In this document: piece by piece, positions 1 to 12,224 of the stretch
How the letters are laid out: each line of letters starts with the position of its first letter
How positions within the stretch are numbered: position 1 is the first letter of the stretch
Origin: Diphasiastrum complanatum
Taxonomy: Eukaryota; Streptophyta; Lycopodiopsida; Lycopodiales; Lycopodiaceae
Length of the DNA: 64,000 bases
NCBI GenBank assembly: GCA_029204225.1
Contig: CM055114.1
Location: 11,221,634 to 11,285,633 of the forward strand
Direction: 5' to 3'
Position numbers and translations under genes: made by a program
Notes under the pieces: model-generated
What the model was told of the DNA's origin: nothing
Databases searched by the model: none
What the model saw: only the letters and a program-made list of their open reading frames with translations

Positions 1-120
1 GAATCCCAAAGGACTCAAAGTTAATGTGGATTGGAAGCATTACGAGTTGTGTGTGAGGCATTTGTAGCTTTGGAAATTATTGAGTCAATAATGTGGTTTA
101 CAAACTCTAAAAAAAAATCA

Positions 121-330
121 AAGTGCATCCTCTATTTCATGTAAGTAGGTGGAAGCCAAGTTTGCATGAAGGGAATTGACTTGCATATGAGGATGATTGG
201 GTTGGGTGGATCACCTTTTCCATTAGTTTGTTTGGAGCCTAATATATTGATGTAATAGAAAGAAAGGTAGTTGAGAAACTTCATTATCCTTGAGCACTTG
301 ATTAGGTGGAAAGGTCAATCATCAAATTTT
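121..330 (+). pseudogene. Ty3/gypsy integrase tail and chromodomain relic
   Basis: Residual coding sequence of the end of a gypsy pol polyprotein. Frame at 121-176 reads PLFHVSRWKPSLHEGN, the GPY/F-type segment that follows the integrase core in chromoviruses; a stop follows at once. Around 283-320 another frame gives HLIRWKGQS, the central block of a chromodomain, the chromatin-targeting tail of these integrases. It lies directly upstream of a polypurine tract and an LTR start, the expected order at the 3' end of an element. The upstream part of the element is outside the window. Broken by stops and frameshifts, so non-functional. Confidence 0.75.
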
Positions 331-390
331 GGATGAACCTTAAAATGTGAAAAAATCCTCTTTGGATTCATTTTGAAGGATGCAAATGTT

Positions 391-405
391 CAAGGGGAGG
401 AAGTA
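391..405 (+). other. polypurine tract of gypsy element
   Basis: Purine-rich CAAGGGGAGGAAG immediately before TGTTACATCC. This is the plus-strand primer site expected just 5' of a 3' LTR and it follows the chromodomain relic. Confidence 0.7.
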
Positions 406-800
406 TGTTACATCCCTAATTACTTGGAGATAATCAATGTCTAGCTTTGGGTTAAGGGAGCCAGTGACACTAGGCTCGAAATGCTAGTTGACATTCGTGG
501 TTAGCTATAGTTAAGCGAATGGTAACTTAGGGTGGTCAGTTAGAGGACACTTAGATTGGGCAAGTGGGATTCAACTTGTAGAATCAGCTTCACAATTTAT
601 ACTTATTTCAAGCAAAAATGTACATCTACATAGGTTTTGACTTCAAGCTGATATTTCAGTAGTGACTAATCAATCATCATGCTATTGATTGTGTTTTGTA
701 TATGGATGATAGTTGTCGATACATGCTCATTGATTTTACATGTACATTGTGTCCTCACACTTGCTATTGATTGCATATTACAATTTACAACCTTAGCGAT
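406..800 (+). repeat. 3' LTR of gypsy element (right end not determined)
   Basis: Begins TGTTACATCCC, very like the LTR that starts at 7208 (TGTTACATCC). No second copy lies in the window to fix the right edge, so the end given is only a guess; a repeat of a few hundred bases is expected. Confidence 0.5.
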
Positions 801-1216
801 GTAACTTAATTTCTCCAAACCCGGAAACCAATTCTTTTATTCAAAAAGCTAGAATCTAATTCTAAATTGGTTGAAATTGGTGAATCAACTGATTGAAATT
901 GGGTAATCTCAATCGGGTTGGAAACATTGTTGCTTGTGAATGTCGTTCAATGTTGTTCTTTGAACGAACAATGTAGTGTTTGGATAGGTTGTGGTTACGA
1001 AGCTCTTGTAGTACATCATTCCAGTTATCAACATTTCCATCCATCTGTTTCATTAATACACTATTTGATGATTATTACTTCAATTCTAGTAACATTCCTT
1101 GTGTTTTTAGTATTAGATTCTTTATATTTTGTTGAGTTTCCTAATCATTTTAGTAACAAATATATGAAATCCCGGGTGTTGTTGCTTGGTTCCATTGTTG
1201 ATAGCTAGTAAAATCC

Positions 1217-1717
1217 CTTGTGGTGGATAGTTAGCTATTTGTGGCTTATGAGATTCCTTGAATACTAAAAATAGCCCAATAGCTGGATGGCTAGAATCAC
1301 TTTGTAACCAACCAATTAATGGTTGGCTCTTTCAACACGTGGTTGCCTTATTTAGTGTGAGATTGGTCAAAACCCCTTAAGCTATCATTCTTTATCTTGC
1401 TTTAAGTTAGCCTAAAAGAGTTGGTATTTTGATCTTCGTTTTAGCCTTTTGATGAGGCAGTTTCAGGAGCGAGTGGTACAAGTGGCGCCTATGCTGTAGG
1501 ACTTACCAAGTGGAAAGGGTGGCTATTTGAGAAAAGTAGAGCTTGGTTTAATTGCAGCACTAAGATAGCTAAAGGCGTTACAGCCAATCTCACACTGAAT
1601 AAAGCAACCACATGTTGAAAGAGCCAACCATTAACTGGTCGGTAACAATGATTCTAGCCATCCAGCTACTAGCCTATATTTTGTATAACCCACAAATAGC
1701 TAACTATCCACCACAAG
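1217..1717. repeat. long inverted repeat (fold-back / MITE-like)
   Basis: Left arm 1217-1388 and right arm 1562-1717 are reverse complements with scattered mismatches, around a 173-base spacer. Landmarks seen in both arms are CTTGTGGTGGATAGTTAGC at the outer ends, GCTGGATGGCTAGAATCA, TTAATGGTTGGCTCTTTCAA and GTGTGAGATTGG near the loop. The transcript of either strand would form a roughly 160-bp hairpin. No clear target-site duplication flanks the outer ends. It could be a fold-back element, a MITE, or an inverted duplication. Confidence 0.85.
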
Positions 1718-4700
1718 TTGGAGCAAGGCCTCAAGTAGGAGCAACTAGTTTCGTGGTTGGACAGAGATCAAATTAGAGTCAACAATCAAGACTAATCTTG
1801 TGAAAGATTCTATTTAATCTTTCCCAGATTAAGATTAACATCCAATTTTTGTGACATGGTATTAAGTACGGAATTACAATCTGTCATAAGTAGACGTTAT
1901 TGATCACATATTTGTGAATTGGCGAGGCATGGAGAGCATCTCCGAACTAGCAAGGACACAATATGTCCAAACTTTGAGGGTGGACTCCATAAGGTTCATA
2001 TTGGGTAATTGTATTCGTCTTTTGTTATGCTGGTTACTACCCTATGTATAAAAATATGTTCTTCTGCATATTCGTTGACATGTAGTTCTCATTTGAGATT
2101 TTCCAAGTTGCAGCTAACTGGTTTTTGCTTTGGCTCCATGTTGCACAGTGGACATCTGAGTCCACTTTGCACCTGCATTTGGATCATGCATTTTATGAAT
2201 AATGACCTTACATCAAAACCTAGCGTTGAGGGTCCTACATGGGTGCTTTGGTCTTGATGGTCTTGCACTTATCGAATCTGGCCTTAGGGGCAATGCACTG
2301 GATAAACAATGGAGCTTGAAGGGCTTTACACTGGATGGAGATGGCCTGGAGGGACCCATGAACTTGGTAGATGCACCTGTACTTGTATCGGAGAGCTGGA
2401 TTTGTGAGAGCCTGTGCACTTGGAAGACCGAAAAGCTTGCTTGTCCTCTCTTAGATCTAGTAGCTAGTAGTCCTGGTGCACATGAGCATGAGTCGAACCT
2501 TACGTCTCTTTAAGGTGATGCTGTCTATTGTTTTGAATCTGGGTAGTTCTACTAATATCCCATCTTACTGCGCCTTAGCTGATATGTCTTTGCCCTCATG
2601 AGAATGCTAAAGTAGAAATGCCAATAGTGCATGCACTGCCAGACACATGATCTTGGCCGAGTGTAAGGGGCATCATCCCCATGCAAGACCTCCATATCCG
2701 CTCATATTTCTCAGATCCAGTATGGGTGACAAGTAAGCAGATGAAATAAGCTCTAACAATCAGCAAATCACTAGTTGAAATGATTTGAGTACACATTTAC
2801 AATCTCAACCGTACCCCGAAAGGCTCTTAAATTTGCTAGTGTAAGACAAATAAGGCTATGTGAACATAGACTCATCAACTGTAGTATATGGACCTTCTAC
2901 AAAAGCTACGCTATCAAAGAAAGAAACAAACTTCTAGCAGCGATCCTGTGATTTTAAGATGAATCATATCAACAAGACTAAGTGGAATTTGATCACTGTA
3001 GCCCTCTAACCATGTGAGCAGCAAAACATTCCAGAACCCAATTTGGTTCTCGCTTTGCTCTATTCTCCCTCTGCATCTTCTGGGCTCACTGATATAGCTC
3101 AAAATTTCTCTCCTCAACTTGAAATAAAGAGGTAGATGCTTCCCATAATAAAATTTGGTTCTTGTTGGCTTAATTTGAGATGTTGTACCTCTGTGAGGTC
3201 TGTTGAAAAGCCTTGATTAAAATTAAAAACCCTAGGCATGCTAGAAGGGTTCCAGCCATGTTCTGCTATCTGGAACGTCACTGCCCTGGAATGAGCTGGT
3301 GCCTAGAAATGCTGGCATATTCTGTAGGTAAAATTCTAAACCATAGTTAAGCAGTTATCAACACAAAATGATAATCCCATCTTCTCACTTTTAATTGAAG
3401 CAACAGCCCTGGTAAGCTGTTTGCTTTAGGTTTCATGTGGGCACACAGGTTGTGAAAACAGCAATCCACCAGCTTCTTAGAGACCCAAAAGCTTCTAGAA
3501 TATCAAAGTAAGATTCGGAATGAAAATCCAATTTTAAACCTAACCTCTGTAGATTGCTTGAAACTCTTTGGAGCAACCTAAGGTCCTAAAATGGCCATTG
3601 ATCACCTCCCAAAATAAAGGACTTTTAAATATCCAAATTTTGCTTGTTTGAGGAATTGCTGACGGCAAAATAACACGATTTGGGTAACAACAAGGATTCA
3701 AGAAACATCACAAAATTATTCAATTACGGTTCAAAATAAATCTCAAAAGGTAAGAAATTTAAGAATGTTGCATTCACTATACTTTACTCACAACCAAATA
3801 TGGTCGAACTTTTCTTGAGCCATGTTAGCTGATGCCATGCCTCGAGGTGTCGATGCAGATCCTCTCCACTCAAAAGGGCTTTTAGCAGAGATGAAGTTGA
3901 GAGCCGAGTCTGAGAGCACAAGAATTATTAGTGCTAGGCTAATTGAATATTCTGTGAGTCCCATGGTAATTCCCGAAAGATGGATAGCCATGTGGGAGCT
4001 AATAATTTAGAATCTCTCAACTTAAGTTATGACTTCTAATAAAGATGCCTCCTATTATCAAGTAAGATGTGGAACTCAAAATATTATAGATTGGGGTTCA
4101 CTCAGTTGCAAGAGGTGGACTCCAAAATAATATGTAGTTGGGTTCTACACCTTGTGGGTATAGATAAAGCCTCCTCCACGAGTTCTAGAGCATGTGTATG
4201 TACTGAAATGTTGTTGCTTTCTTAATTGAAGATCATTCTACTTCCATTTCTTTCCATGCTCCATCTTCATGCATTTTGTTTGGGTACTGATGTATGAATA
4301 TGCTTGTTGTTGCTTTTTCTCTTAAGGATTGGTTTGGGATTAGCATCAGTTGGATGTGCGGGACTTGGAAATTGATCTACTAGTCCACTAATTTATGATG
4401 TTTCCTAGTTTCAACTCCCTGAGGAGTTTTTGTTACAAATGTTGAGTGACAATTGTAGCAAGCACTCTGTAGGATTCCCAGTTGTTTAGTTAGAAGTTGT
4501 GTTGATTTCAGTAGGAGTAGAATCAGATTAATTCCCTGCTTTTTGAGAAGAATAGAATAGGAATAATGTGCAATCTATAAAACTAAAGCAAAAACTGAAA
4601 TAGTTTGTAGACAGTAGGAAATCGAGTCCTGACAGGTCCTATATCCAAGATGAGCTACCACTGCCAATCAAGGATCAAACCAGGTCGTAGTTGTGCCTCT

Positions 4701-4950
4701 GACAAGCGGGTACAACACTGTACAACACCATTATACTGAAAAAATAGATTCTGAGACTGAACTGTAGCTAGAACGATTTGTAGTCTCGTGAATCCTTGGC
4801 CATGCTGAAGCTCTGTCAAATGGAGAGTAAGCGCTACATTGATAGGAGGTTCAGCATTGGCATTGGCCCATTGAGAAGCAGATTTTGTGTCAAGCAGAAC
4901 CAGCAAGCGTTGGTGCTACGTGAGAAGTAGATTCAGAGCAAACATTGAAA
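1718..4950. other. no recognisable gene
   Basis: AT-rich intergenic sequence. Short open frames occur on both strands but none shows a family motif. Around 1852 the string TGGTATTAAG resembles a degraded tRNA-Met primer site, but no LTR pair supports it. Confidence 0.5.
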
Positions 4951-5199
4951 GATTCAGCTTCTAACATTGGCACCCCTACCATTGACAATCTTCTTGCTTT
5001 CAGAACCATAGAACTCTTTTTTTTTTTCCAGCCCATTTTTCAGTTCTGCATCGGTTTTGTTTGTGTTGCTTGCTTTACTCCATTCTTCATTTCACCAAGC
5101 ACATATTCAAATTTCTTGTTTGTCAGATCTTAATTGTTTCAGAACACCCCTACTGATCCTTCATATCTATGCGAACTGACATCACACATTCCAAAAACC

Positions 5200-5890
5200 C
5201 ACCGCTATCTCGCATTTTTGGGCACCGCCAGTAAGAATTTGAGTTGTTGAACATTTTCAAGTTTTTTGATTTTGCATACGGCACGCACGTTCATCGATTT
5301 TTTTTATTTCTTTGAGTTTTTTTTTATTTTTCGATTTCTAAGTTTTGTTTCCAATTTTACCAGTTTTCTGTCCGTTGTTTTTTCGTTTTTTCCGATTCTT
5401 TGCATCCGCCGACCTGCAGTAAATTTGCATCTGCCAATATTTGCATCCGCCGATTTTTTCGATTTTTGACTTTTGAAATTTTCAAGTTTTCCTCAAAAAA
5501 TTCCATCCGACGTTTTTTTCATTTTTTTTTCGAATTTCTCAATACACTCGGGATTTTTCGAGTCCCTCCTATTTTTTCGAGTCTTTATCATTTTTTATTC
5601 GCCGTACATCCGACAACAATTTCTAACAAAAATCGGTCCGACGATCCCATCTGAAGACTGCATCCGACGACTGTCAAAAATAAAATATAAAATACAAAAA
5701 GCCACAAAAAAATTTTTATCATACACATGCATCTGCTTCTCTTTTCTCAGCTCAATATTTTTGTTTTGGAATAATTCCTCTTTTTTTCGAGTTTCTGCAT
5801 CCTTCCTGTTTTTCGAGGACATTTTTTTTTTCTATTAGCGAGTTTTTCAAACTTTTCTCTTTTTCAAGTTTTTGAGATTTTCGGGATAAC
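5200..5890 (+). repeat. T-rich leader-like repeat with CATCCGACG motif
   Basis: Extremely T-rich on this strand, with recurring TTTTTCGAGTTT-type strings and repeats of CATCCGCCGA / CATCCGACGA / CATCCGACAA. The long open frames here are a by-product of the pyrimidine bias. The same vocabulary occurs on the opposite strand at 10140-10870, directly 5' of a gypsy gag, so I infer this is retrotransposon leader DNA (between PBS and gag). Confidence 0.55.
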
Positions 5891-6919
5891 CTTTGAGTTT
5901 AGGTAAATTCACCTGTAATTTTAAACTTGATGGAAGCTAGTTCATAGAAAAATAACAACTACAAAGTTAATCTATCCTCAAATTTAGTCTTGAAAATCCA
6001 AATTAAGTCTTGGAAGTGACATGTTCAAAAAAAATAGAGAAAAAATAGTTTGTTTTTATATTGATCATTTGTTATAAATGTCAACTATTTGCATTTGTAC
6101 ATAAAATATTAAGGGCAAAGAAACTTGGCACATGGAAACTTCTATTATGACACACTATGTGAGCATGTAAATCCAAGAATTTATGCAATTCACCAAGGAC
6201 TATGAATATGATTACAAATGAGAGGGATTCGAAGCCCATGTGAGAAAAAGCATTGCCCATTTGAATGGTGCAATTGACAAACATGGCTCAAATAGATGTA
6301 TACACATCTTGATATAAGCATTCTCGAGTGTAACACATTGATACATAACCTGGTTCTATACCAAACGTAAAGAAGATGGTAAGCTGATTGTACAAGTTAG
6401 CCACTAAAGATTTATTGAATTTACTTCCTTTCACTTTATACAAGCTACAATTTACAAATCTCATTATATTGTTAAAACCCTACCATTTCATACCTACCCA
6501 AAGCCTTGACTTTTAGAAACAGAAAGCTTGGAAAAACCTCAGCTTTCTACTAGTAGTAAATGTTATTTTAGGCCAAACATCAAAATCGCTTGAATTCAAT
6601 CTGGTCTATGGAAGATAGGCTTGCAAGACAGTACTTATTAGCTCTTTCAAAGTTGTTTACTAGATTAATGGTAGGTTGGCCTCTATAATGAGCATTTAAT
6701 ATACTTTTCTGTGAGCTAACTAAACCTCGACTTTCATCTTTTAGTAAAGCAGTACACACTGCAAAGAGATTGTTCAGCGAGTCCTGATATTCACTAGCAA
6801 TTTTCTATTTGCAGGTGTAAAATTTGATAATAGCTTTCAGTTTCGAATCCGTTTAAGTATGAGAATGCCCATTTTCTTTAGCTTAGAAACTTAATTTTCA
6901 AGATAAATCTATAGCTCAT
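5891..6919. other. no recognisable gene
   Basis: AT-rich unique-looking sequence between the T-rich repeat and a gypsy integrase tail. I see no motif in any frame. Confidence 0.45.
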
Positions 6920-7195
6920 TCAATGTTTCACAAAGTCAATTGAAACTAAGTTTACATGAAGGTGATACAGTGGGATTTGATAAGGATCTTACCCATGTGG
7001 AGCACTTACTGTTTAGTGTACCTTTGGAACTAGAAAAAAGTACTCAGAACCAGAGATAAACAATTGAGAAATCGTTCTATATCTAAGTGCTTGATCTACT
7101 GAAAAGAACACCCCGAGAATAATGATTTATGACAAAGAGTTGAAAGCATAAAGAAGAACTTCCCTAATTTTCACTTTTGAGGACAAAAGCAGTTT
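6920..7195 (+). pseudogene. gypsy integrase C-terminal / chromodomain relic
   Basis: Nucleotide-level match to the 3' end of the minus-strand pol at 18067-18400. Shared landmarks are AATTGAAACTAAGTTTACATG (the SQLKLSLHEGE region), CAGAACCAGAGATAAACAATT, GAGAAATCGTTCTAT and GAAAGCATAAAGAAGAA. In chromoviruses this codes for the post-core integrase segment and the chromodomain. Multiple stops are present. It is followed by a polypurine tract and an LTR of the same family as the one at 17589-18050. Confidence 0.75.
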
Positions 7196-7207
7196 AAGGG
7201 GAGAGAA
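7196..7207 (+). other. polypurine tract
   Basis: AAGGGGAGAGAA directly before the LTR start TGTTACATCC; standard second-strand primer position. Confidence 0.75.
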
Positions 7208-7689
7208 TGTTACATCCATGTCCAGTTCAAAGGATTTGAAATAATCCTTGATGTGGATATTCGGTACTCCGGTGTAGTATGAGTTTATTAGTTACGTTTC
7301 ACCATCCCGGACCAGGTCAGAAATGTAATTAATAACTTTGTGAGGGCCCAGACATACCCATTACATGGAGCTAGTGCATGGTGTTTGAAAACTTTTATAC
7401 ATTTAAAGGACATCAAAAGCATTTGGTTGAGAATTGGTATACTATAGGGAATATTCCTAGGCCATTTAGGCTTATATATACCTCTACGAACTCGCTCATC
7501 TACCTCACCTATTTTCCAATTCCAGTTGCCAAGATCTTCTCATCTCGTGTATTCAGTCATTGGGACTCTAGGGTGAAGCTGATTGGGATTTGACTCTTAG
7601 TTTCCAATTGGTTAGGTGGTTTGGCTCCATAGTCATCTTTTTGGTGCGTACAACAAGATCTAGAAGATCTTCACTTAGGGACCGTTACG
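7208..7689 (+). repeat. gypsy 3' LTR
   Basis: Starts TGTTACATCCATGTCC. It aligns along its length with the minus-strand LTR at 17589-18050: both share TTATTAGTTA, TTCCGGAC-like, AATTAATA, TGAGGGCCCA and CATGGTG blocks and end after AGATCTTCACTT. The last bases are CG instead of the canonical CA. No partner 5' LTR is in the window, so this is the surviving 3' end of an otherwise deleted element. Confidence 0.75.
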
Positions 7690-7699
7690 CAAGTGGTGT

Positions 7700-8480
7700 A
7701 TGACACCAACACCACTTTGAATATTGAGTGGAGTGGCCCTAGACAACAACTACCTCCACAACAACAACGCTTGGCACTTCCAGGTCCAAGAGAATCTGCT
7801 CCACCCAACAGGCCAAACCAATAGAACCGGCCTCCAGTTCAGGCCCATGTAGTGCAAGATACCTTCTATGGCACACCAGCCTATGAACCTACTTATGATG
7901 AAGGTCTTCTTGTCACATACATAGATGAGGCATCTACCTCCTATCCTAATGAGCAATATTATCTAGAAGAACCACCTACTGAAGTTGATCAAAATGGTTA
8001 TGCCATTTTTCCTTTAGCACTTCAAAAGAGATGTTTTGTCTGCGAAGAAACCACTCGCTTTCAGAGTGAATGTCGACTTCGATATGACTTTGTAGCTGAA
8101 TGTGTTGATTGTATCAGAAGGCATTGCTATAAAGATTTTTCTAACCAAACCAAAAAGACTATTCCCGCACAGAGGGTATCTGAAGAGCCGTTGCATGCTA
8201 TCCGCGCAACATCGGGCCTTAGATGAGAACAAGGACCCAGCACAACCACACCCTCCTGCTAATACTTGCATGATTCTACAATCTTACTCTGACTCTGTAG
8301 AAGCTCAAAGGCAATACCATGAGTTCCGAGATGAGTTTGATAGAGCTGAAGCTAGGATTTCTACTCCGCCATCCGCCCAGTTACCTACGCAGGAATAGAG
8401 GTTCTTTCCGATCTCTTACAAGCTCAAATCACCCTGCCCTTCTACACGGCCATCAAGTTTTCCAAACCCCTGCTGGATGC
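7700..8480 (+). pseudogene. gypsy gag C-terminal region relic
   Basis: Broken coding region leading into the protease frame below. Frames at about 7740-8226 and 8102-8398 give a Pro/Gln-rich stretch (QQLPPQQQRLALPGP), then an acidic region and a Cys-rich segment (CFVCEETTRFQSEC, CVDC). This is the kind of linker that lies between the gag nucleocapsid and protease in plant gypsy elements. At least two frameshifts separate the pieces. Assignment rests mainly on the adjoining protease, so the exact gag boundary is uncertain. Confidence 0.55.
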
Positions 8481-8484
8481 CATA

Positions 8485-9117
8485 TTGTATAGCTCTCAGC
8501 AGCCTGATGTACCAGATGAGTCAAGACAACCGGAAAACGCTGAAGTGGTTCATAATGTTGACATGAGCTTACTTCATATAGGTGTTGCTAAAGGTAACAT
8601 CATCATTTTACCAGTGCACTATAAATCTTACACATCCGTACAAGCCATTCTTGATAGTGGCTCTGGCATGAATATTATCGCCCTGTCCTTAGCAAAGGCA
8701 TGGGGAATATCCACATTGGAAAAGCCTAAGTACAAGTTACGTATGGCTGACCAACGAATGACGACACCTGTCGGTCACATAAGCAATTTGCCGATCAAAA
8801 TTGCCAGTTTGATGTTTACCATAGAGTGTGTATTACTAGATTTTCTTGATGAACCGCACACCTATCAATTCCTTCTTGGAACACCTTGGTTAGAAATGGC
8901 CGGAGTGCTTCAGGATTGGAAGAAAAACAAAATCGTTTTTGGCAATAGAGACATGCGAATCTCTGTCGATGCCACCGGAAAGATAAAGCTTGCACGCGTT
9001 GAAGATAATTGGTCTTCAACTACCTATGATGACCCCGATAGATTCCTAAACTTGGGCTGGAGTCATATATGTGGGTTATATGATGCTTGTGGGTGTCCTC
9101 GTGGGGCATATTGCTGA
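8485..9117 (+). pseudogene. Ty3/gypsy retropepsin (protease) fragment
   Basis: A 210-codon frame holding an aspartic protease domain of the retropepsin fold, which cleaves the Gag-Pol polyprotein in the virus-like particle. The catalytic triad is ILDSGSG at residues 55-61, with hydrophobic NII after it, and the second conserved strand is FLLGTPW at 129-135. The domain is related to that at 26928-28412 (-). The frame starts inside a polyprotein, so the first Met is not a true start. About 20 codons after the domain the sequence runs into the tail of an opposite-strand gag, with a CATATATG palindrome near the meeting point, so RT and integrase are absent on this side. Confidence 0.8.
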
Positions 9118-9894
9118 GGTCGAGAGTATTGCATGTTGCGTGGGTTGTATCTACAGTTGGATGTGGTATGGGTGGTCATATCACACAGTATACAGTGTTG
9201 CGGTTCGTAAGGACGGTGTAAGGGACACTCATTACCGGTATGTGCACCATGACATTGTGGGCACCAAGTGTCTTCTCGCCGATGGATAGCGTTACCAGAT
9301 GGCAATTGCCCTGGCAACTGACTTTGGAAAGATTTTAAGGCTTGTTGAAACCGTTTGTTGAGTTTCTCGATTTGTTGTTGACGTTGTTGATTCATCAACT
9401 CAAACTGAAATTTCCAAACTTGGTCGGAATCGCCTAAGGCATACAAAGGGGCTCTCTGTGAGTCTGAAAGGTTGGAAGCATTTAATAAAAGACTCTTTCA
9501 ACTCTGACCAGTCTTGTCGATCGTCACGATCGAGGTTGAAAAACAACTCTTGTGCTTTATCTACCATGGTCATCGAAAAAGGTTGGACTTTTGTAGTATC
9601 AGTATATTCTCCATATACTTCACATGCATTCTCAAAGACTTTTTAAAATCGATGAGGGTCCACATTACCATCAAACTTTACTAATTCCAAACGGGGTGTT
9701 CGTTTATCGGATCAGACAATATAGTGAGCATGGTGAACAAGTTGATCATCGAGATTTGTAAATTGATCAGGTCTCCACCTCGATGGTCCAGGATCTTGAT
9801 TTATCTAATATCTAAGGCGATAGGGTTTATTCTCATCATTTGGATGACTGGGTGGTGTGAACTCATCCATAAGTTCTTCGGGTAAATTGGCCAT
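9063..9894 (-). pseudogene. Ty3/gypsy gag with two zinc knuckles
   Basis: Gag structural protein of a gypsy element on the minus strand; the capsid and nucleocapsid package element RNA. ATG at 9894 begins MANLPEEL. The retrotransposon-gag core follows (ENACEVYGEYTDTTK, ELFFNLDRDDRQDW) but has three in-frame stops and a frameshift near 9446. The last frame (9446-9063) carries a Gln-rich coiled segment and two knuckles, CPQCHGAHTGNEC (CX2CX3HX4C) and CILCDMTTHTTSNC (CX2CX4HX4C). It ends where the plus-strand protease fragment ends, so the two halves are tail to tail. The gag core resembles that at 28378-28860 (-). Confidence 0.8.
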
Positions 9895-9930
9895 GAGAAC
9901 TGGGTCAACTCTTTTTTTTTTGTTGCTTTT

Positions 9931-10142
9931 GTTTAGTTTTTTATATTTTTTGAAATATATGACTGACAATACCTCAATCTAGCTTATCAAAAAAATTCTA
10001 AAAAAAACTCAAAAATATGTTAGATTTAGAGATTTTGTTTAGTTTTTTATATTTTTTGAAATATATGACTGACAGTATCTCAGTCTAACTTATCAAAAAA
10101 AATTTGAAAAACAACTCGAAAAATATGTTAGATTTGGAGATA
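9931..10142. repeat. 106-bp tandem duplication in gag leader
   Basis: Two adjacent copies (9931-10036, 10037-10142), each beginning GTTTAGTTTTTTATATTTTT and including GAAATATATGACTGACA and ATATGTTAGATTT. It lies just 5' of the minus-strand gag start, so it is in the untranslated leader. Confidence 0.8.
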
Positions 10143-10870
10143 ATGGAAAAAACTCAAAAAAATTGAAAATCGGAAAACTCGAAAAAAAAATTAACTCGAA
10201 GAATTAGAAAATCCAAGAAACTCAAAAAAAGAAACTTGAAAAATTTGAAAATCCAAGAAACTTGAAAAAAGTAACTTGAAAAATTCGAAAATTCAAAAAC
10301 TTGAAAAAATTGGAAAATCCTAGAATGGCAAGAATTCGAAAAAAAACTGGCGGATCAGATCGTCGGATGTGAAGTCGTCGGATGTAATCCGGACAAAAAG
10401 GTTGATTTGTTTTTGTTTTTTTGTTTTGTGTTGGTCGTCGGATGAAATCATCGGACACAATCAATTTTTTTTTTTGAAAAACTCTAAAAAAGGGAAAAAT
10501 TTCGAGCAACGCAAAAAATCCTTTCCAACTCGGAAAATCCTGAGCAACTCGAAAAATTCCGAATAACTCGAAAAATTCTGAGCAACTCGAAAAAATGCTG
10601 AGCAACTCGGAAAATTCCTTTGCATTTCGAAAAAAATCTGAATTACTCGAAAAAAGTGGAATGTCGCAAATTCCAAAAACCCGTCAGATAGAAATGTTAG
10701 ACATTTTTTTGTAGGTCGTCGGATGTAATCGTTTGAAAAAGTCTTGTTGTGCAGGTCGTCGGATAGAATCATCGAACTCAAATTTTTGAAAGGTGGAAAA
10801 AAGTCAGAGAACTTTGAAAATCTTGAAAAATTCAGAGACTCAAAAATTTTGAAAAAATTCATAGCCTCGA
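10143..10870 (-). repeat. T-rich leader repeat with CATCCGACGA motif
   Basis: On the minus strand this is T-rich with repeated TTTTTCGAGTT(G/A)CTC strings and several CATCCGACGA units (seen on + as TCGTCGGATG). It lies upstream of the gag at 9063-9894, so it fits an untranslated leader built from degenerate short tandem repeats. The long minus-strand frames here lack codon structure and I do not call them genes. Confidence 0.6.
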
Positions 10871-11157
10871 AATCTCAAAAAATTCAAAAGGTGTAAGAGA
10901 AGCTTTATGGGGCAGTTGAGGTATTGACACTAACGAAAAATGGTAAAAAACATGTAAGAAAAATATTTTTTCTTCTTCACATAAGGCTATGGATAAACAG
11001 TAGTCTGCACTTTCTTGGACTATGGTATCTGCACTTCCTCTATAGGCGTATCCAAACTTTAGTAGCACGTCTCAATACTTTACCACAGTTGAGCTTGAGT
11101 CAATTCCTAGAATAAAAGGCCAATTGATCTGTTGCTCGGCTGGTTTTGTTTTCTCCC
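10871..11157. other. unassigned, probably remainder of gypsy leader/LTR
   Basis: Lies between the leader repeat and the copia LTR. No primer-binding site is recognisable on the minus strand. Confidence 0.35.
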
Positions 11158-12217
<1,060 letters not shown>

Positions 12218-12224
12218 CTCCCCT

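Noticed and set aside
918-1208. 96-codon hydrophobic frame
   Set aside because: No family motif; overlaps an equally short opposite frame and borders an inverted repeat.
1852-1862. TGGTATTAAG as a tRNA-Met primer site
   Set aside because: Mismatched and no LTR pair or coding around it.
5266-5838. Phe/Ile/Arg-rich frames with IRRF/IRRP repeats
   Set aside because: A product of T-rich repeats and CATCCG units; no protein-like composition.
10222-10862. Phe-rich minus-strand frames
   Set aside because: Same repeat type as 5200-5890, and placed in the leader of a gag.
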